This document shows positions 36,300 through 48,635 of a stretch of DNA of 64,000 nucleotides, one piece after another. The stretch spans positions 143,500,461 through 143,564,460 of the forward strand of contig NC_073691.1 in NCBI RefSeq assembly GCF_029784155.1, in the 5' to 3' direction. A program made the position numbers and the translations under genes. The first letter of the stretch is position 1. Each line of letters begins with the position of its first letter. Below the pieces are notes generated by a model. It saw nothing but the letters and a program-made list of their open reading frames with translations. It ran no database searches and had not been told where the DNA came from. Source of the DNA: Uranotaenia lowii. Lineage: Eukaryota; Arthropoda; Insecta; Diptera; Culicidae.

Positions 36300-37339
36300 A
36301 TTTTATAATTGGATAATCTGCGAATGAATTTAAACGATTTATGATCGAAAATAAACCATAACTTATACTTTTAAGAAAATCAGTTTCTGGTTGAGTCAGA
36401 AAGTAAGGTTGAAATTAAGGACTATGCAACCTACGTCGCATTTCTTTTAAACATAACCTTCTTATGAATTTAACACCGTATCTAAAGAACCATATGTATT
36501 GCTGAACTGTTCATAAGACTTGGGAAGACTTGAGACGATTTGGGAATATTTTAGAATTTCTCAAACCCTGGAATCTAAAAAACCTAGATTTGATTCAAAA
36601 TTTGTCCAGGATTTTTTTTACAAAATTTTGAAGTATCATGAACTTGAGTCATTTTACCTTTTTGGTTTGTTTGAGATAATTAATATTTTGTTCTGAAAAA
36701 TCAACATAGTTTTTTCGCTAGGCACCAAGCAGTGATATCAATTGAATTTATTGTTTATCATTGCCACAAGATAAACCCCTGTCAAACAGCTAATAACATT
36801 TTTGTCTAATAAGATACAAAGTTACAGTCTTCGACAAAGTTGTTCAATGAAAAATTTCCTTCAGAGAATTAACAAATTGGCACAAAAACTCGGTTCCACA
36901 GAAGAAACAAAAATGATTATGATTTTTCAGTACAAAATATTCAATTTTACCATACAAACATAAAAGTTATAATTTACTCATTTAAACGATACTTTAAAAT
37001 GCTGCAAAAAATCATGGATGAGTTTTGAACCAAAACAAAGCTTTTGAGACCTCAGGGTTTGAGAAATTTAAAAATGACCCCAAATAGACTCAGTCTGTCA
37101 TAACATAGTATCAACTTAATAGAGAGAAAGCTCAGATTTGAAGGCAACCTTAACCTACTGTGTATGTTTAGCCATTCATTGTTATGTAAAACTGACTGAT
37201 TTGCATCTTTCACAGATCGTTAGCCACCTCAACTGATCATATTTTCGATTTTCATCTCCGGAACATCTAGGCAAGACTTGTCAAGTTCCTTTTTGGAAAC
37301 CTGTCAGGTGCCCACTTAAAAGTTCATTTTTCTGTCGTT
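36300..37339. other. No gene recognised
   Basis: AT-rich sequence with no open frame above 60 codons of interest and no repeat partner seen. Confidence 0.5.
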
Positions 37340-37341
37340 TA

Positions 37342-38385
37342 GGGGAGATGAGGGCATAACGAGCACCCGAGGCATAATGAGAACTACGCTTTTCTACGAA
37401 AGTGCGTTTTTTCTTAAATAAATTTTCATGAGGATTTGTTTCGTACTTCCTATAGTATTAATTTTTCACAAAAAAAGGAATCTCCTTATCATCTTTACAG
37501 AGATATTTAAAAAAAACTAGCTTGGTTCTCAAGTTACGAAAATATTATAATTTTTGAGCACCACGAAATAAGCTCTTATGATCTTAAAATAACCTTGATC
37601 TATAATGTACGCACTGCAACATGATGTACACATTGTTTCTCAATTTTTACCATCATAAAATTTTTGATTTTTCACTTTTATCAATTTTAAAACACGTTTT
37701 TACTTAAATTTGTTGACTAGGGGCATATAGAGCACCATATTATCGAAGCATAATGAGCATTTTCTGCCGTAGAATCTAGCAGCGAATTAAAATTGATTTA
37801 TAGCGCCACACCTTGACTAGTTTTCATCCGACAATTTAGCCTATTGGTAAGGTGTCGGAGAGGTAATCAAAAGACTAGAGTTTGATTTCTGTTCGAGATG
37901 ATTTTTTTCCATCCACAATTCATGATCCATTTTTTTATTGTTACATTATACGGCTAGTAGCATCATCCTCCGAACAAAGCACTTAATGTGTGAGCGTGCG
38001 TGAATTGTTTGTATTCTACAAACATACCTAGATTATTTTGTTATTGCTTTGTTTGATGAATCTACGACTCACCTGACTTCATCGAATTGAATTCGCTGCT
38101 AGATTCCCCGGCAAAAACGCACATCTTGCTCTGATTAATGGTGCTCATACTGCCTCAGGGGGGGTTCTCATTATGCCTCCACAGTGGCTGGTTTTCAGCT
38201 TTTGGAAAAAAATTTTAAAATGCATTTTTTAACGTTTTCATCTAGTTTTTCACGTTTCAACCCGTTAGGAAATAGGCTTTTCAAGTGTCTGAACACGAAA
38301 CAATAATGTAACCTCCATATTATAGCTATTTTCTATGGTTAAATAACCGTTTTCCTTAAGGTGGCCATTATGCCCCCATCTCCCC
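37342..38385. mobile_element. TA-flanked MITE (GGGGAGATG family), copy 1, 1044 bp
   Basis: The ends GGGGAGATGAGGGCATAACG and (complement) GGGGAGATGGGGGCATAATG are inverted repeats with TA outside (37340-37341 and 38386-38387). Subterminal GCATAATGAG/CTCATTATGC motifs recur in both orientations (37368, 37748, 38170). A weak tRNA-like stretch lies at 37840-37905 (CCTATTGGTAAGG...GAGTTTGATTTC). Non-coding. A diverged, shortened copy lies at 62686-63510. Confidence 0.8.
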
Positions 38386-38559
38386 TACGTAATTTTTCAA
38401 AATATCTCCCCCTAAATGCCAATAATTAACTAAGAATATATCCCAGCGGTGATCAAAATAAGATAACCAAATATCTCCTCGCTAGCGGTTTCAATATTTT
38501 GCGCACGATTTGACTACCGTATTTTATTTATTTCTAGGGCGGGCAGTTTTTTTTTCTTG

Positions 38560-39700
38560 CAGAAATAACATTATTTGTAGAAATTTACTATGTAAATATG
38601 AAGAAGAATGCTTCAACGAATTATTTGAATAGCTAACTGCAATTTAAGGAGTTTTCAAGAACTTCAAAGGTTTTCAAAGGTTTTAAAAGGGGTTTTAAGA
38701 GATGCTATTCTGGCGTTTAGGAATTTGATATCTGAGCTCAAATACATTATCAAACTGGTTGATTTCTAGATTTACATTTAAAGTATGATGCAAAATGACG
38801 AAAAATAGATTCGCGTGAATTTGAATCCATAAACCAAATTCATAAATACTAATGTTTCGAAATAGTCAAACACAATTTCTATCGTTTCAAGTCATAGATG
38901 GCAGCACTATCTTGCAAATAAACTGAACGGATGCCCATTTTCGTATATCTGGGACTAATTTAGGCGTGCAGGATGACTTTGGTCAAGAAATAAGTACTTG
39001 GTACCGTGTGACCGCCTTGGAAATTCTAAGACACAAAATCGAAAAATTAGAATTTCATCAAGGTCACTAAAAGAAAATTTCTTGAACCGGAAATCAGATT
39101 AATTTTGTACTTTCCGATTAAGTTTGATGGACCAGATGACTAACAGTATTATTGGTATTGTTTGAAATTGAATCAGAAGATGAGAATTTTGGCGGTGGTA
39201 TATGCTTGTGCTCGTGATTTTTGTTTGCAAATCCGGAAAAGCTTTCTGCAGCGTTAATTCCAACAACACTGTGTTGAAAATTACCTCAAAATGATAAATT
39301 AGGCCTAAATCAATCTTGAAAATCAATATTGAGACTGAATTTGGGTTTAACTGCAAGGTAGTGCTGCCATCTATGACTTGAAACTGGAAAAAGTTAGGTT
39401 TACTGAAAAAAAAAATCTAAGTCTTTGAATTCCATCCTGTTTTTTTTCTGATTCAAAATAAACCCAGAATGCTTGTTTCATCATTTCACGTCATTTTAAT
39501 GAAGAAAGTAAATAGTTTGGTAAAAAATTACAGCTCAGATATCAAATTCCTTAGTTCTTGAAGAACATCTCTTAAAACCGATTTTAAAACCTTTGAAAAC
39601 CTTTGGAATTCTAGAAAACTCCTTAAAATTGAGTTATCTATTCAAATATTTTGTAGAAGCATTATTATTCACGTAAATTTTTAGAAATAATTTGTTTTTT
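38560..39700. repeat. 1.1-kb palindrome (fold-back element)
   Basis: Left-arm landmarks AGAAATTTACTATGTAAATA, CTTAAGGAG-like, GGTTTTAAGAGATG, TTTGATATCTGAGCT and TTTCAAGTCATAGATGGCAG recur complemented and in reverse order in the right arm (CTGCCATCTATGACTTGAAA at 39365; AGCTCAGATATCAAA at 39532; CATCTCTTAAAACC at 39568). Arms of 400 bp or more meet near 39133. No flanking duplication found; no coding. Confidence 0.8.
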
Positions 39701-40060
39701 GTTGAAAAACACAAGTGGTACTATTCTAACTTCGCATCCTTTATTCATATTTTTGATCCTCAACGCCAATTGCAACGTCCAAAAAAAGTAAACTTATGCT
39801 TGATTTATCCGTTAAAGAATTTAAAACAAATTGTAGAAGAAAATTTTGGTGATTTTCAATCATTCATTTTTTGACAAGCAAAACACATAGTGGTACTATT
39901 ATTATTTTGCTCACTGTATATGCAATTTATGGAAAAATTGTTGAAATTTTGTTCTCATCTATAAAGTTTTTCGTGGAACAAAAGTAGTTTGCAATCATAA
40001 AGCTAAGTTTCTGTGAATTTAGCTGAGAAAAAAAGAGTGGGTTTACAACGAAAAACTGCA
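39701..40060. other. No gene recognised
   Basis: AT-rich spacer between the palindrome and the next MITE. The 60-codon open frame 39692-39874 has no support. Confidence 0.5.
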
Positions 40061-40062
40061 TA

Positions 40063-40973
40063 GGGGAGGAGCGGGCTATATGCGCCTATTAAGCAGAATA
40101 CTGATTTAATCAAATATTACATCGAATGTGTGTACAAAAACTATATACGCATGAGCAGGCATCTGTTTTGTAAACATTGGAGTAATTTTTGTGTTGAAAT
40201 CTCCTTCCGTTTTTGAGAAATCGATTTTATTATAACTGTTGTCAAAATTGGCGAACCTCAAACCATGCGGCTAAACGCGCCTATTTATGTTTAAGGCAAA
40301 ATTTATGGTTTTTTGGAAATATTTCCGTATAATTTCATTGGAAATGCTAGAAACTGATAACTTTCTTACGACAAAGCTGAAGTTTTATAAAAATCTAAGG
40401 CTTTTATAACTTAATGGAATAAAAAAAATAGGGTTGCCATAATATGGAGGGATTTCATTCCTAAGATAAATTTTATCAAATCTGATTTGTGATCTTCAAT
40501 TCGCTCTTAAGATGTTGATCAGAGCTATGATTTAAATTTTTAATGATAAAAATGATATATTTATTCTATTTAACCTGTTATTTAAGGGTAGCGGCATTTT
40601 ACAAACATGATGGGGGCATACAAAAACACTCTCTTATTCCACTTTCCCATCATCATGAAACTACCATAAAAACATAAAAAAAATTTTACTTCTTAGGTTC
40701 ATTTGAATAAGAAACAAAAACCACCAAACTTTTTGTTTGGAGCTACTTTATGTAAAATTTTTAAAAGTCAAAATATTACATCAAAATGTATCAAAACCTT
40801 GTTTGAATTTTTGATTTTTTTTAGTTGGTTTATTCATAAAAATTTTTCTTGCCCTATGTTCAAAGCGTATCACCCTCAAAATGCATTGAATAGATATGTT
40901 GTCTTGTCAGCCAATTCGTCAAACGGCCGTAGGCGCATTTAACCCGATAGGCCCATTTAGGAAATCTTTCCCC
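40063..40973. mobile_element. TA-flanked MITE, 911 bp, GGGGA ends
   Basis: Outer ends GGGGAGGAGCGGGC and (complement) GGGGAAAGATTTCC share GGGGA. Just inside, ATATGCGCCTATTAAG and (complement) AAATGCGCCTACGG are a second inverted motif, repeated as AACGCGCCTATTTATG near 40272. TA lies outside both ends (40061-40062 and 40974-40975). Related in style to 37342-38385 but not in body. Non-coding. Confidence 0.65.
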
Positions 40974-40984
40974 TACATCGTTCA

Positions 40985-41715
40985 CAATTTACATGTTCCA
41001 GATAAGGTTCAAGATCCAAATTGAAAAACAAAGTCAGGGTTCAAAGCTCAGGAGACATACCCAGGATTCAGAATCAGGATCAAATATACAGAATCCGGGA
41101 TCAGGCTCCACATTCGGGATTTGATACAAGATAAAAATGAGAGATAAGGATCGGAGGAGAGTTCAGGATAAAGTTTCAGGATCTCCCTGTAATAGGTCCT
41201 GTAATAAATTCCGGGAACACGATTCAAGATCCGAAACCGGGACCCAGGATCAAATTTTGATATCAGAATCCAGAATCCATGATCAGGAATCAGAGTCAGC
41301 GATCTAAAAGCTAAAGAATCAGGATACGGACTATAAGTGCATATGACCAGTGTCAGAATATGGAATTAAGATTCAGTATAACTCTAAGAACCTGCGATCA
41401 AGTGTCAGGATCAGTGATACAAAATCAAGATCCAGGATCATGAACAAAGCTTCCCTTTAACAAAAATAGAAATTACTATCCATGATACACAATCTGCGAT
41501 TAGGATTCACGATCAGATAATGGGATCATGATCCAGGATGAGAATTCAGCGTAAGGATACTGAATCATAATGTGGGATCAGGATCATGGTTAAGCATCAG
41601 GATCTTGTTTTGGTAAAAGGTCAGATTCAGGCAAAGATGTACAATGAGGATTGGAATCGGAATCGGGATCTTGTTCCAGGAACTGAAATAGGATCTCGAT
41701 AAAGATCCAGAACTT
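40985..41715. repeat. Decayed GGATCA/GGATTC-type simple repeat
   Basis: For about 700 bases the sequence is dominated by AGGATC, GGATTCAG, AGAATC and CGGGATC words with variable 6-12-base spacing, for example CAGGATTCAGAATCAGGATC. This looks like an old hexamer- to dodecamer-based array now scattered by mutation. No gene. Confidence 0.7.
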
Positions 41716-43964
41716 AATACTGCTACTTTTGATTTGGAAATTTTTTAAAGCAAGTTTAATTTATAAAGTTAAAATTATAAACTTTGAGCTCTAATTTCGC
41801 ATTAAATACATCACTCCGGAATCCATGGATGTTGAATATAAAAGTGGAACCTGAGGAATATGTTTTTTTATTTAAATTTTTAGTGCTCATATGGGTGCTT
41901 TGAATTGAAATTGCAAATGCGTAACGTTTTCAAAAGTATTTTCGGACCACTGACTGACTTTCAATAATGAACATATTCCTGATTCATCCTGATTCAATTG
42001 CTGTCTCCGTTACTGTGCTGTGCAATGAAATACTCAGAGTTCATCTCTTATGCCCACAACAAAAGTAAACAAGGTAACAACCTTGTTATGCAAAAGTATT
42101 ATCTGTTTTGGAAATGACCTAATGGAGTTACCTTTGAAAAAATCTAACTTTAATTCAGTTCATAGGAAGATTTCTGCCCTTAAAATTGTTTGTTCTCAAT
42201 TTTCACCAATTCCTTTAATGTTTGAAATTATCCCTGAAGAAACCACCACTGTGAGAAATTGGCATTTCGTATACCATCATGATGTTGTTGGATACATTCC
42301 AAGGAAAATATCCTTTTGATTACTTGGAGCAACTCCAAGATGCACATTCGATCCGTGCTTGAAAATTTAAATATATCCTGAAGCAAAAAATTCCCTTTTT
42401 AGGGAGATGAAACTTTGACTGTTCTGGTTGAATTTTTCTCGTGGTTTTATAGTTTTAGCCGTTATATCCTAATTTATCTATTTCTCTCAAGGTTCGAGCA
42501 ATTTTTGTTTGCACTTTTTTTTCGTCCCTAAATTTAATTTATTGTACTGTAAATGACTAAACCAAAACACAGGTAATGAAATCCCACACAGACGATGATG
42601 AATTGTTAATCCATTGTAATTTTCTGACCTCAGTCAGACAATCCATCACATTGGTCATTTTGTCCCGAGGAATGTTCTACAACCGATTCCGGTATCATTC
42701 ACCCTCATCTGGCCTACACAAAAAGGGCAATCAAATCGGAAGCCTGAGACAATTGCACATTCATCTCGACAGGGCCCTGAAGCAAACTCTGTTATTTAAC
42801 AAAAATCCAACCCATCCATCAGAAAGCCCGGAGATTCCTGGAATCCAGCAAAAATCCAACTGGGAAGCATGTCAACAATTTTCTCCGGGACCGTTTTTCA
42901 GAGCCTGGTGCCTTATTTTTGCCCTTGTTATCTCCGGAGTGTCCCTTTCTGAGGGGTGACTCTCTTGTTTCTCGAAATTCCCACATTCTCTTCCATGTTC
43001 AGTCCATGGAAATGATATGGGAATGAAAATAAAAGCCAAACAGAGTTTTCTCGGAAGGTACACCAGTTGAAAGATGTTGTGTCGGAGTAAGAGTAAAGCA
43101 ACATGAGTAAATACAAAATGGGCAATAAATTTGATGGAAACGATGCGTCCTTTAGTAGGTCTCCTTCAACTAAACCACCCACCATCAACATTGATTTGAA
43201 GCTATTATGAGGATATTATGTTTCAGTCAGTAGTTATAGGTACGCAGTGGATGCAAACACAGATATAATCAAATGGATTATAAGAGGAATATCCAGGAAG
43301 GCGATCAAACCGTCGAGAAGATTGCTGAATAATTTATGCACCGAGAAATGAAGTCTGAATTCGAAGTATGCGATTCCTTCAGAACATCCGTTCAACTATT
43401 GATGAAATTATGATTTGTTTTTTATTTGCGTTTATTTTGCATTTATCGAAACCTTTTCCTTGATTTTTAAAAATTTCTCAACTAAAATATAATGACGATT
43501 TTTGACTCGATTTGAAAACCTTGAGGTTAGTATCAATTTCTAACTATATTCGGATGGTTCTCAATACCATGGAATGGCGACTATACGAACAGTTGGAGTG
43601 TATGGAGGCAAACCATAAAAATGGTGTCAAATTAATGTTTATTTTTCTTAAATTTGGAAGCACCTGGCGCTAAGAAGTTCTCCTGAATGGTCCAATCAGT
43701 TTTAATTTTAAAACTTTTCAAACCAGACTAATGAACTTGAGTTTTGGTTAGAATTTAGGTAAGGGAACAAGGAGTATATTTTCATATCATGCAACGCAAA
43801 TGTATTTTCCGTATAGTTAACTAAAACATCCCTAGCATTAAATTTGTAATAGACCGCAAAGCACTCGACATATGAAAAAAAGTTTGAATATTCTTAAAAG
43901 AGTAGGAAGTGTGGGGTATTTTTGATCACTTATTTATTTGCTTTTTAACTTTATATTACAACTA
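41716..43964. other. No convincing gene; two short open frames noted
   Basis: Open frames 42050-42319 (89 codons) and 42576-42959 (127 codons, start MKSHTDDDELL) are the longest here. Neither has a motif, a signal peptide or a clear promoter, and codon composition is unremarkable. They could be host exons or chance. Confidence 0.35.
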
Positions 43965-45030
43965 GCTGATCCCATACGAACTACATTTCGCTATCAACTT
44001 GGAATATGTCATGAACAGTTTGTATGAAAGTCAATTGCCAAGCATTTTCCAGTTGCACATCCGAATTTATTGTTAAGTAATAATTGCAAAAATATTGGAC
44101 GATCACTTTTTCTGTCGTCTGCTATTGAATTTTAAATCAGGAATCAATTGACCGTGGCAAAAAACCCCCGTGTATAAATTTCGACTCGATAGTTGCATAA
44201 CATCGTTGCTTCTTCGTCGACCCCTGGCAAATCATTTGACATCTGAAATCGATTGCCCGTACCCGAAAATAACCGTGTGCAAATTTTCATCCCAATCCGA
44301 TGTCAAATATCGACGATATTGCAAAAATATTGAAAGTTTAATATGGACAACCCACTTTGCCGGCCCCTTACACTGAATTTAATACCTGAAATTCATTGCT
44401 TGTCTCTAAAACTATCGTGTACCAGTTTTCATCTAAATCCGATGTGTAATAACGACAGTATCGAATTAACAGTGAATAGGTAATATGGACGACTCCATTG
44501 GCTGCCCCCTGTTTGTAATTTGGATAAGTGAAATCAATTGTTTGTCCCTAATAACTCCTATGTGCAAATTTTCATCCCAATCCGATATATGAAAACGACA
44601 AGATCACTAAGATATTGAAAAGATGATATGAACGACCCCTTTTGTCGGCCTCTTACACTGAATTTGAAACCTCAAATTGATTGCACGTAACTCATAACTA
44701 TCGTGTACCAATTTTCATCTGAATCCGATGTATAATAACGTCAATATAGCAAAAACAGCGAACAGTTAATATGGACGACCCCTTTGACTGACCCCTTACA
44801 CAAAATTTGACACCTGAAATCAATTGCTCGTCTTTCAAAACACTCATGTGAAAAATTTTAACACAATCTGACGAAAAGTAACGTCAATATCGCGAAAAAA
44901 ATATTTGTTTTGTATGGACGACCCCCTTCAGAAGGGGTCATCCGAAAATTTAAAAACATTTTTCATCATTCCTGGTCCTAATGAGCATCCATGCCAAATT
45001 TTAGACCTCTCGATTAATTGAAAAATATTA
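43965..45030 (+). repeat. ~143-bp tandem repeat, opening with ACTAGCTGATCCC
   Basis: Diverged units share 'TTTTCATC(C/T)(C/A)AATCCGATGT', 'GAAATCAATTG' and 'TATGGACGACCCCTTT'. The TTTTCATC core lies at 44284, 44426, 44569, 44712 and (as TTTTAACA) 44856, a spacing of 142-144. The start ACTAGCTGATCCCATACG resembles the start of the CAGA-tailed family at 1209, so the two families may be related, but the bodies differ and there is no CAGA tail here. Confidence 0.8.
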
Positions 45031-45249
45031 CATGGTATAGTATTCTCATGTCTAACGTTTCTTTTGACAATGCTTTTTATCTTACTTCTCCGAGCTCTGG
45101 TTGTTCAGAAAAAGAATTCAAAGATTCGTAGAGAAATGTGGGCCAACATACAAAGTTTCACAGTTATGTGTCGATTTTTTCCATAACGATTTCTTTTTAA
45201 AATCCACATTTCTTTTACGTTCAAACTCACCAATTGATGGTCACTGTGT

Positions 45250-45689
45250 AGCCGATAATTCGAGAGAAACACTCTCTCGGCTTATAGGCCTTTACGAGTC
45301 GGCAGTCTCCCTCCAAGTCCTCACTACACGCACACACACGACGGCTGAGTTGTCGTGTCATGAGCGGTTGTCGCCAGTCGCCAGTTCACTTACGATCCTC
45401 AGCGAGAGTGGACGCGTGTCTCCCGTTCAGCCAGTGTAGTGTACATATAAAGTTGCACAGTCACTTCCGCTTTTCAACCTGTTGAAGTATGAGTAATCAA
45501 CGCAGGTTTGTGTTGGAATTGAGCTAAACTTCATTTAGCTCCTTCGTTAAGTCCTTATAAATACAACAACCTAATTCTATAGCAATAATCATCTTCTCGT
45601 TTAAAACTAACTGATTCCCAAACTCTGAATCAGGTCTTTTTCTTTATCGGACTCTAATATATCCTCTCAGAATAAACTGCCAACACTGC
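45250..45689 (+). mobile_element. Possible solo LTR (tentative)
   Basis: It begins TGTAGCCGATAATTCGAG. It contains ACATATAAAG followed about 15 bases later by CAGTCACTT (TATA and initiator-like), and later AGAATAAACTG (poly(A)-like). ACTG precedes the start and follows the end, a possible 4-bp duplication. The right end lacks the canonical CA, so the call is weak; a promoter of another kind is possible. Confidence 0.3.
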
Positions 45690-45724
45690 TGGGTTACATG
45701 CTGTGTTGGCTTAGTTGATCGTGT

Positions 45725-45755
45725 ATGATGACAACATTTGTATTGTTGTCATCAT
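45725..45755. other. Short perfect hairpin
   Basis: ATGATGACAACA pairs exactly with TGTTGTCATCAT (12 bp) around a 7-base loop. No T-run follows it, and eukaryotic context makes a terminator reading inapplicable. Function unknown. Confidence 0.6.
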
Positions 45756-45903
45756 CATCGATCATCATTGGTTGTCAAAACGCTATTGTTCTCATAATGT
45801 GAATTGAGCGAACAAAAGAAAGACAAAACCAAAACAAAACAATGTGGTTTTGGTTCTACTCAGAAGCAGTCGGCAGGGTTCCGGAATCCACAATGATGTA
45901 GAC

Positions 45904-47490
45904 CAGGGGTGAGCAACCTTTTGAACCCACGGGCCAATTCAAATTTGAAATCTTGTCGGCGGGCCGCACTTTTATAATTAATAGAACTTCACGTCATTTT
46001 TTATAACTTCAAATATTTGGCGAAATCAAATCTGAAAAAGAAAAGATAAAACGAATTCACATGTTTAAAAACAGAAATTCAACACGACCCGATATTGAAA
46101 AGGTACATCAAAAAATCTTTGTCATTTTTAAATTCTCTCAATTTTTTAATAATACTTCTTGGCGAACATTCATTCTTACAACATTCATGTTGAAATCGAT
46201 GGTACTATTCGTCATCACTTTCATTCAAAAATCTTCAGTAACTTACCACAGTGATAAGTAAGAGTGGTGAAAAATAAATATTTGAAGCGTTGGTCGTTGA
46301 ATCGCTACTTGACTTTCTGTGATTTTTTTCCACAATTCAAACGTGTCCTTAACGCCAATATTTTTTTTCCGTTGAAAATAAGATTTTTAATTTGATGTTC
46401 CGCATTGGATCATTGCATTGGGATGTTGAGCAAGGTCGTCGAAATCACGGAAAAATGTTCATTTTTAAATATTTTAAGCAACTATTTCAAAACTACCTTC
46501 TTTATTATTATTATTATTTATTTAATTTGGGACATTTTAAAAACTACCTTCTTGATTCTAAAATTTTTATCCAGATTTTTATAATTTTTAACCTTATTTA
46601 GATATCATAGGGGTAGGATTTCTAAAGCTATATTACGACTTCGGTAATGTGGAATGGGAATCATAAGTGACGTTACTCAATTTATCGATGTTTGTTATTA
46701 ATTTTCTATCAAATTTCTGAAAAAAACAACATCACAGATAATCATCAAAGACCTTTTAGGTCGAATCAGAGATTTTCAGATATCTATTGCTTTTTTCAAG
46801 AACTAATAATTTTTATCAGTAGCTTTGATGCCGGTTGATTCATATGGATAAAAAATCTTAAATCGCTCACCCAAACTTTGTTATTAAACTTTCTAAATTT
46901 TCTTCAATACTCAGAAATCAAAAAAACAAAATTTCTAAAGATTTTAAATTTAATTTCTATCCAGTAACAGAATAAGCATTTTAAATGAATTTGATAGAAT
47001 AGTATATAAAAAAAATTCTGCTAAGCGTAATTTTTATTATACAACTTTATTTACGCTTGGAACGAAAATAATGGCTGCACTAACGGACTTCGAAATTCCT
47101 TTGATCATGTGAGCTTCCGATTTTATGCTGCTTTTCCGACTCACTTCAATAGATTTTGTTTTTCAAAGCGTCAGGAGTTGAAAAGTTAGGAAAAGTATAT
47201 CCTGAGTAAAGAAAAAAAACTCCAATATAACGTTATGCCAATATAGAATATTGCATTCATGCCTTGAACAGAACATAATAAATGCTTGAAATGCCAGAAA
47301 AAAGTTAATAATCTGAATGATTGTGGGGCACATGAAGATAAGTGCATATTTGATCAAGTCATATAAATTTTCCCAACAGTTCATTGTAGAAAAAAGTTAA
47401 GGCATAAAAATTTGAAAAGAGCTTCGCGGGCCGCACAAAAGGGTCTAGCGGGCCACATGCGGCCCGTGGGCCGCGCGTTGCTCACCCCTG
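45904..47490. mobile_element. hAT-type non-autonomous transposon, exact 8-bp duplication
   Basis: The inverted ends CAGGGGTGAGCAACCTTTTG and (complement) CAGGGGTGAGCAACGCGCGG continue on both sides into GGCCC-rich sequence. An exact 8-bp duplication ATGTAGAC flanks them (45896-45903 and 47491-47498). The CAGGGGTG.GCAAC start is the classic hAT (Charlie-like) end. The 1587-bp interior is AT-rich; its open frames (46061-46261; 47163-47384 reverse) show no BED finger or hAT dimerisation motif. Confidence 0.9.
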
Positions 47491-47639
47491 ATGTAGACAA
47501 TCTGGCCACGGAACGGACTTCAAAGGATCCGAAATCGTGAGAATCAACACAACCAAACATGATCCTTCCCCTCCAAATTTTTAATTCTTAATGATCAAAG
47601 TAATCAGTTTACCCGAAAATCTCCTACGGCTCCTACGTC

Positions 47640-47788
47640 AGTAACTCACGATCACTCATCTATTCATTCACACTTTATCCTCATCCCATGCCGATTTTTT
47701 TTCCATTTGCTCGATTAGTTCTCGAGTTATGTGAAAATTGTAAAGCAGCCTCCCTCTTCTCTCTTTTCTTTCTAACACCCCGCTGAAA
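47640..47788 (+). repeat. CAGA-tailed tandem repeat, part left of the hAT insertion
   Basis: It carries the family core 'CCATTTGCTCGATTAGTTCTCGAGTTATG' (here in parts) and the pyrimidine-rich stretch, and stops at CGCTGAAA, where the hAT element entered. It resumes at 52287. Confidence 0.75.
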
Positions 47789-48635
47789 CAGGGTTGCTAG
47801 CGATTTTTCATTTTGAAATTCCAAGGTTTTTCACGGTTTTTCCACGGTTTTTTCTCGATGAAATGATGATTTATTCTTTTATTATACTCGTTTTTTTAAT
47901 ATAAAATCATGGTGAATAAAAAAATTCAATGGAAAGGGCTCCAAATTTTCAACAATTGTATCCCAAAACTTGTTAACCGGCAAGAAATCATGACAAATAT
48001 TGCGACGTCTTTTAACACGTAGTCTTTTCGTATCCAATTGAGAGGTTTTAATGATTTTTTAAACGAATCTAACGAAATTGGCATCTAATTCGTGGTTTTG
48101 CTCCACAATTTCAACAATTTTGCAAATATAAGTCCGGTTAAATTGATTTTGAAACTATAATGTAGTATCACTTTCAGCTACTGTGAAATTGTCTAGAATT
48201 TTAATAGATTTCTAGAAAAAAATGGTATAATCTATATAAAAAATGTAAAAAAATAATATAGGAACAAAATTAAACTAGCTTATCAATTTGAACGGGGATT
48301 TGTCTTAAAGAACTTAAAATCTTCACACTGCAGGAAAATATTCAGCTATTTTCTGATAGCAGTTATATTTTTTGTACAAGTCCAAAGACATGTTTTAGAA
48401 AAAAAATGTTTATCTTTCCAATATAGAACAATGAATTACTTTAGGAGTGCTCAAATCATTTGAACTAATGATTCGTGAAAATATAGAAAATGATTTATTT
48501 GATGTCGAAAACTAAAACTGGTACAGTCGAACCTGGATAAGCGAGAAACCTATATATAATAGAGAGAAAACACCAAATCCCAATATTTTCAAAGCACAAA
48601 ACTGTGTAAAACAAGTGAGAGTGTAAAACCTATAT

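Noticed and set aside
42576..42959. 127-codon open frame as a secreted or membrane protein
   Set aside because: Only the last ~20 residues are hydrophobic, there is no N-terminal signal and no family resemblance.
43965..45030. CRISPR-like array
   Set aside because: The units are ~143 bp, diverged throughout and adjacent without unique spacers, in a eukaryotic context.
45250..45689. Host promoter with TATA and initiator
   Set aside because: The TATA-like and CAGTCACTT motifs fit an LTR equally well and no gene follows; kept only as a tentative LTR.
47163..47384. hAT transposase fragment on the reverse strand
   Set aside because: No BED finger, catalytic or dimerisation motif; the frame is simply AT-rich and hydrophobic.
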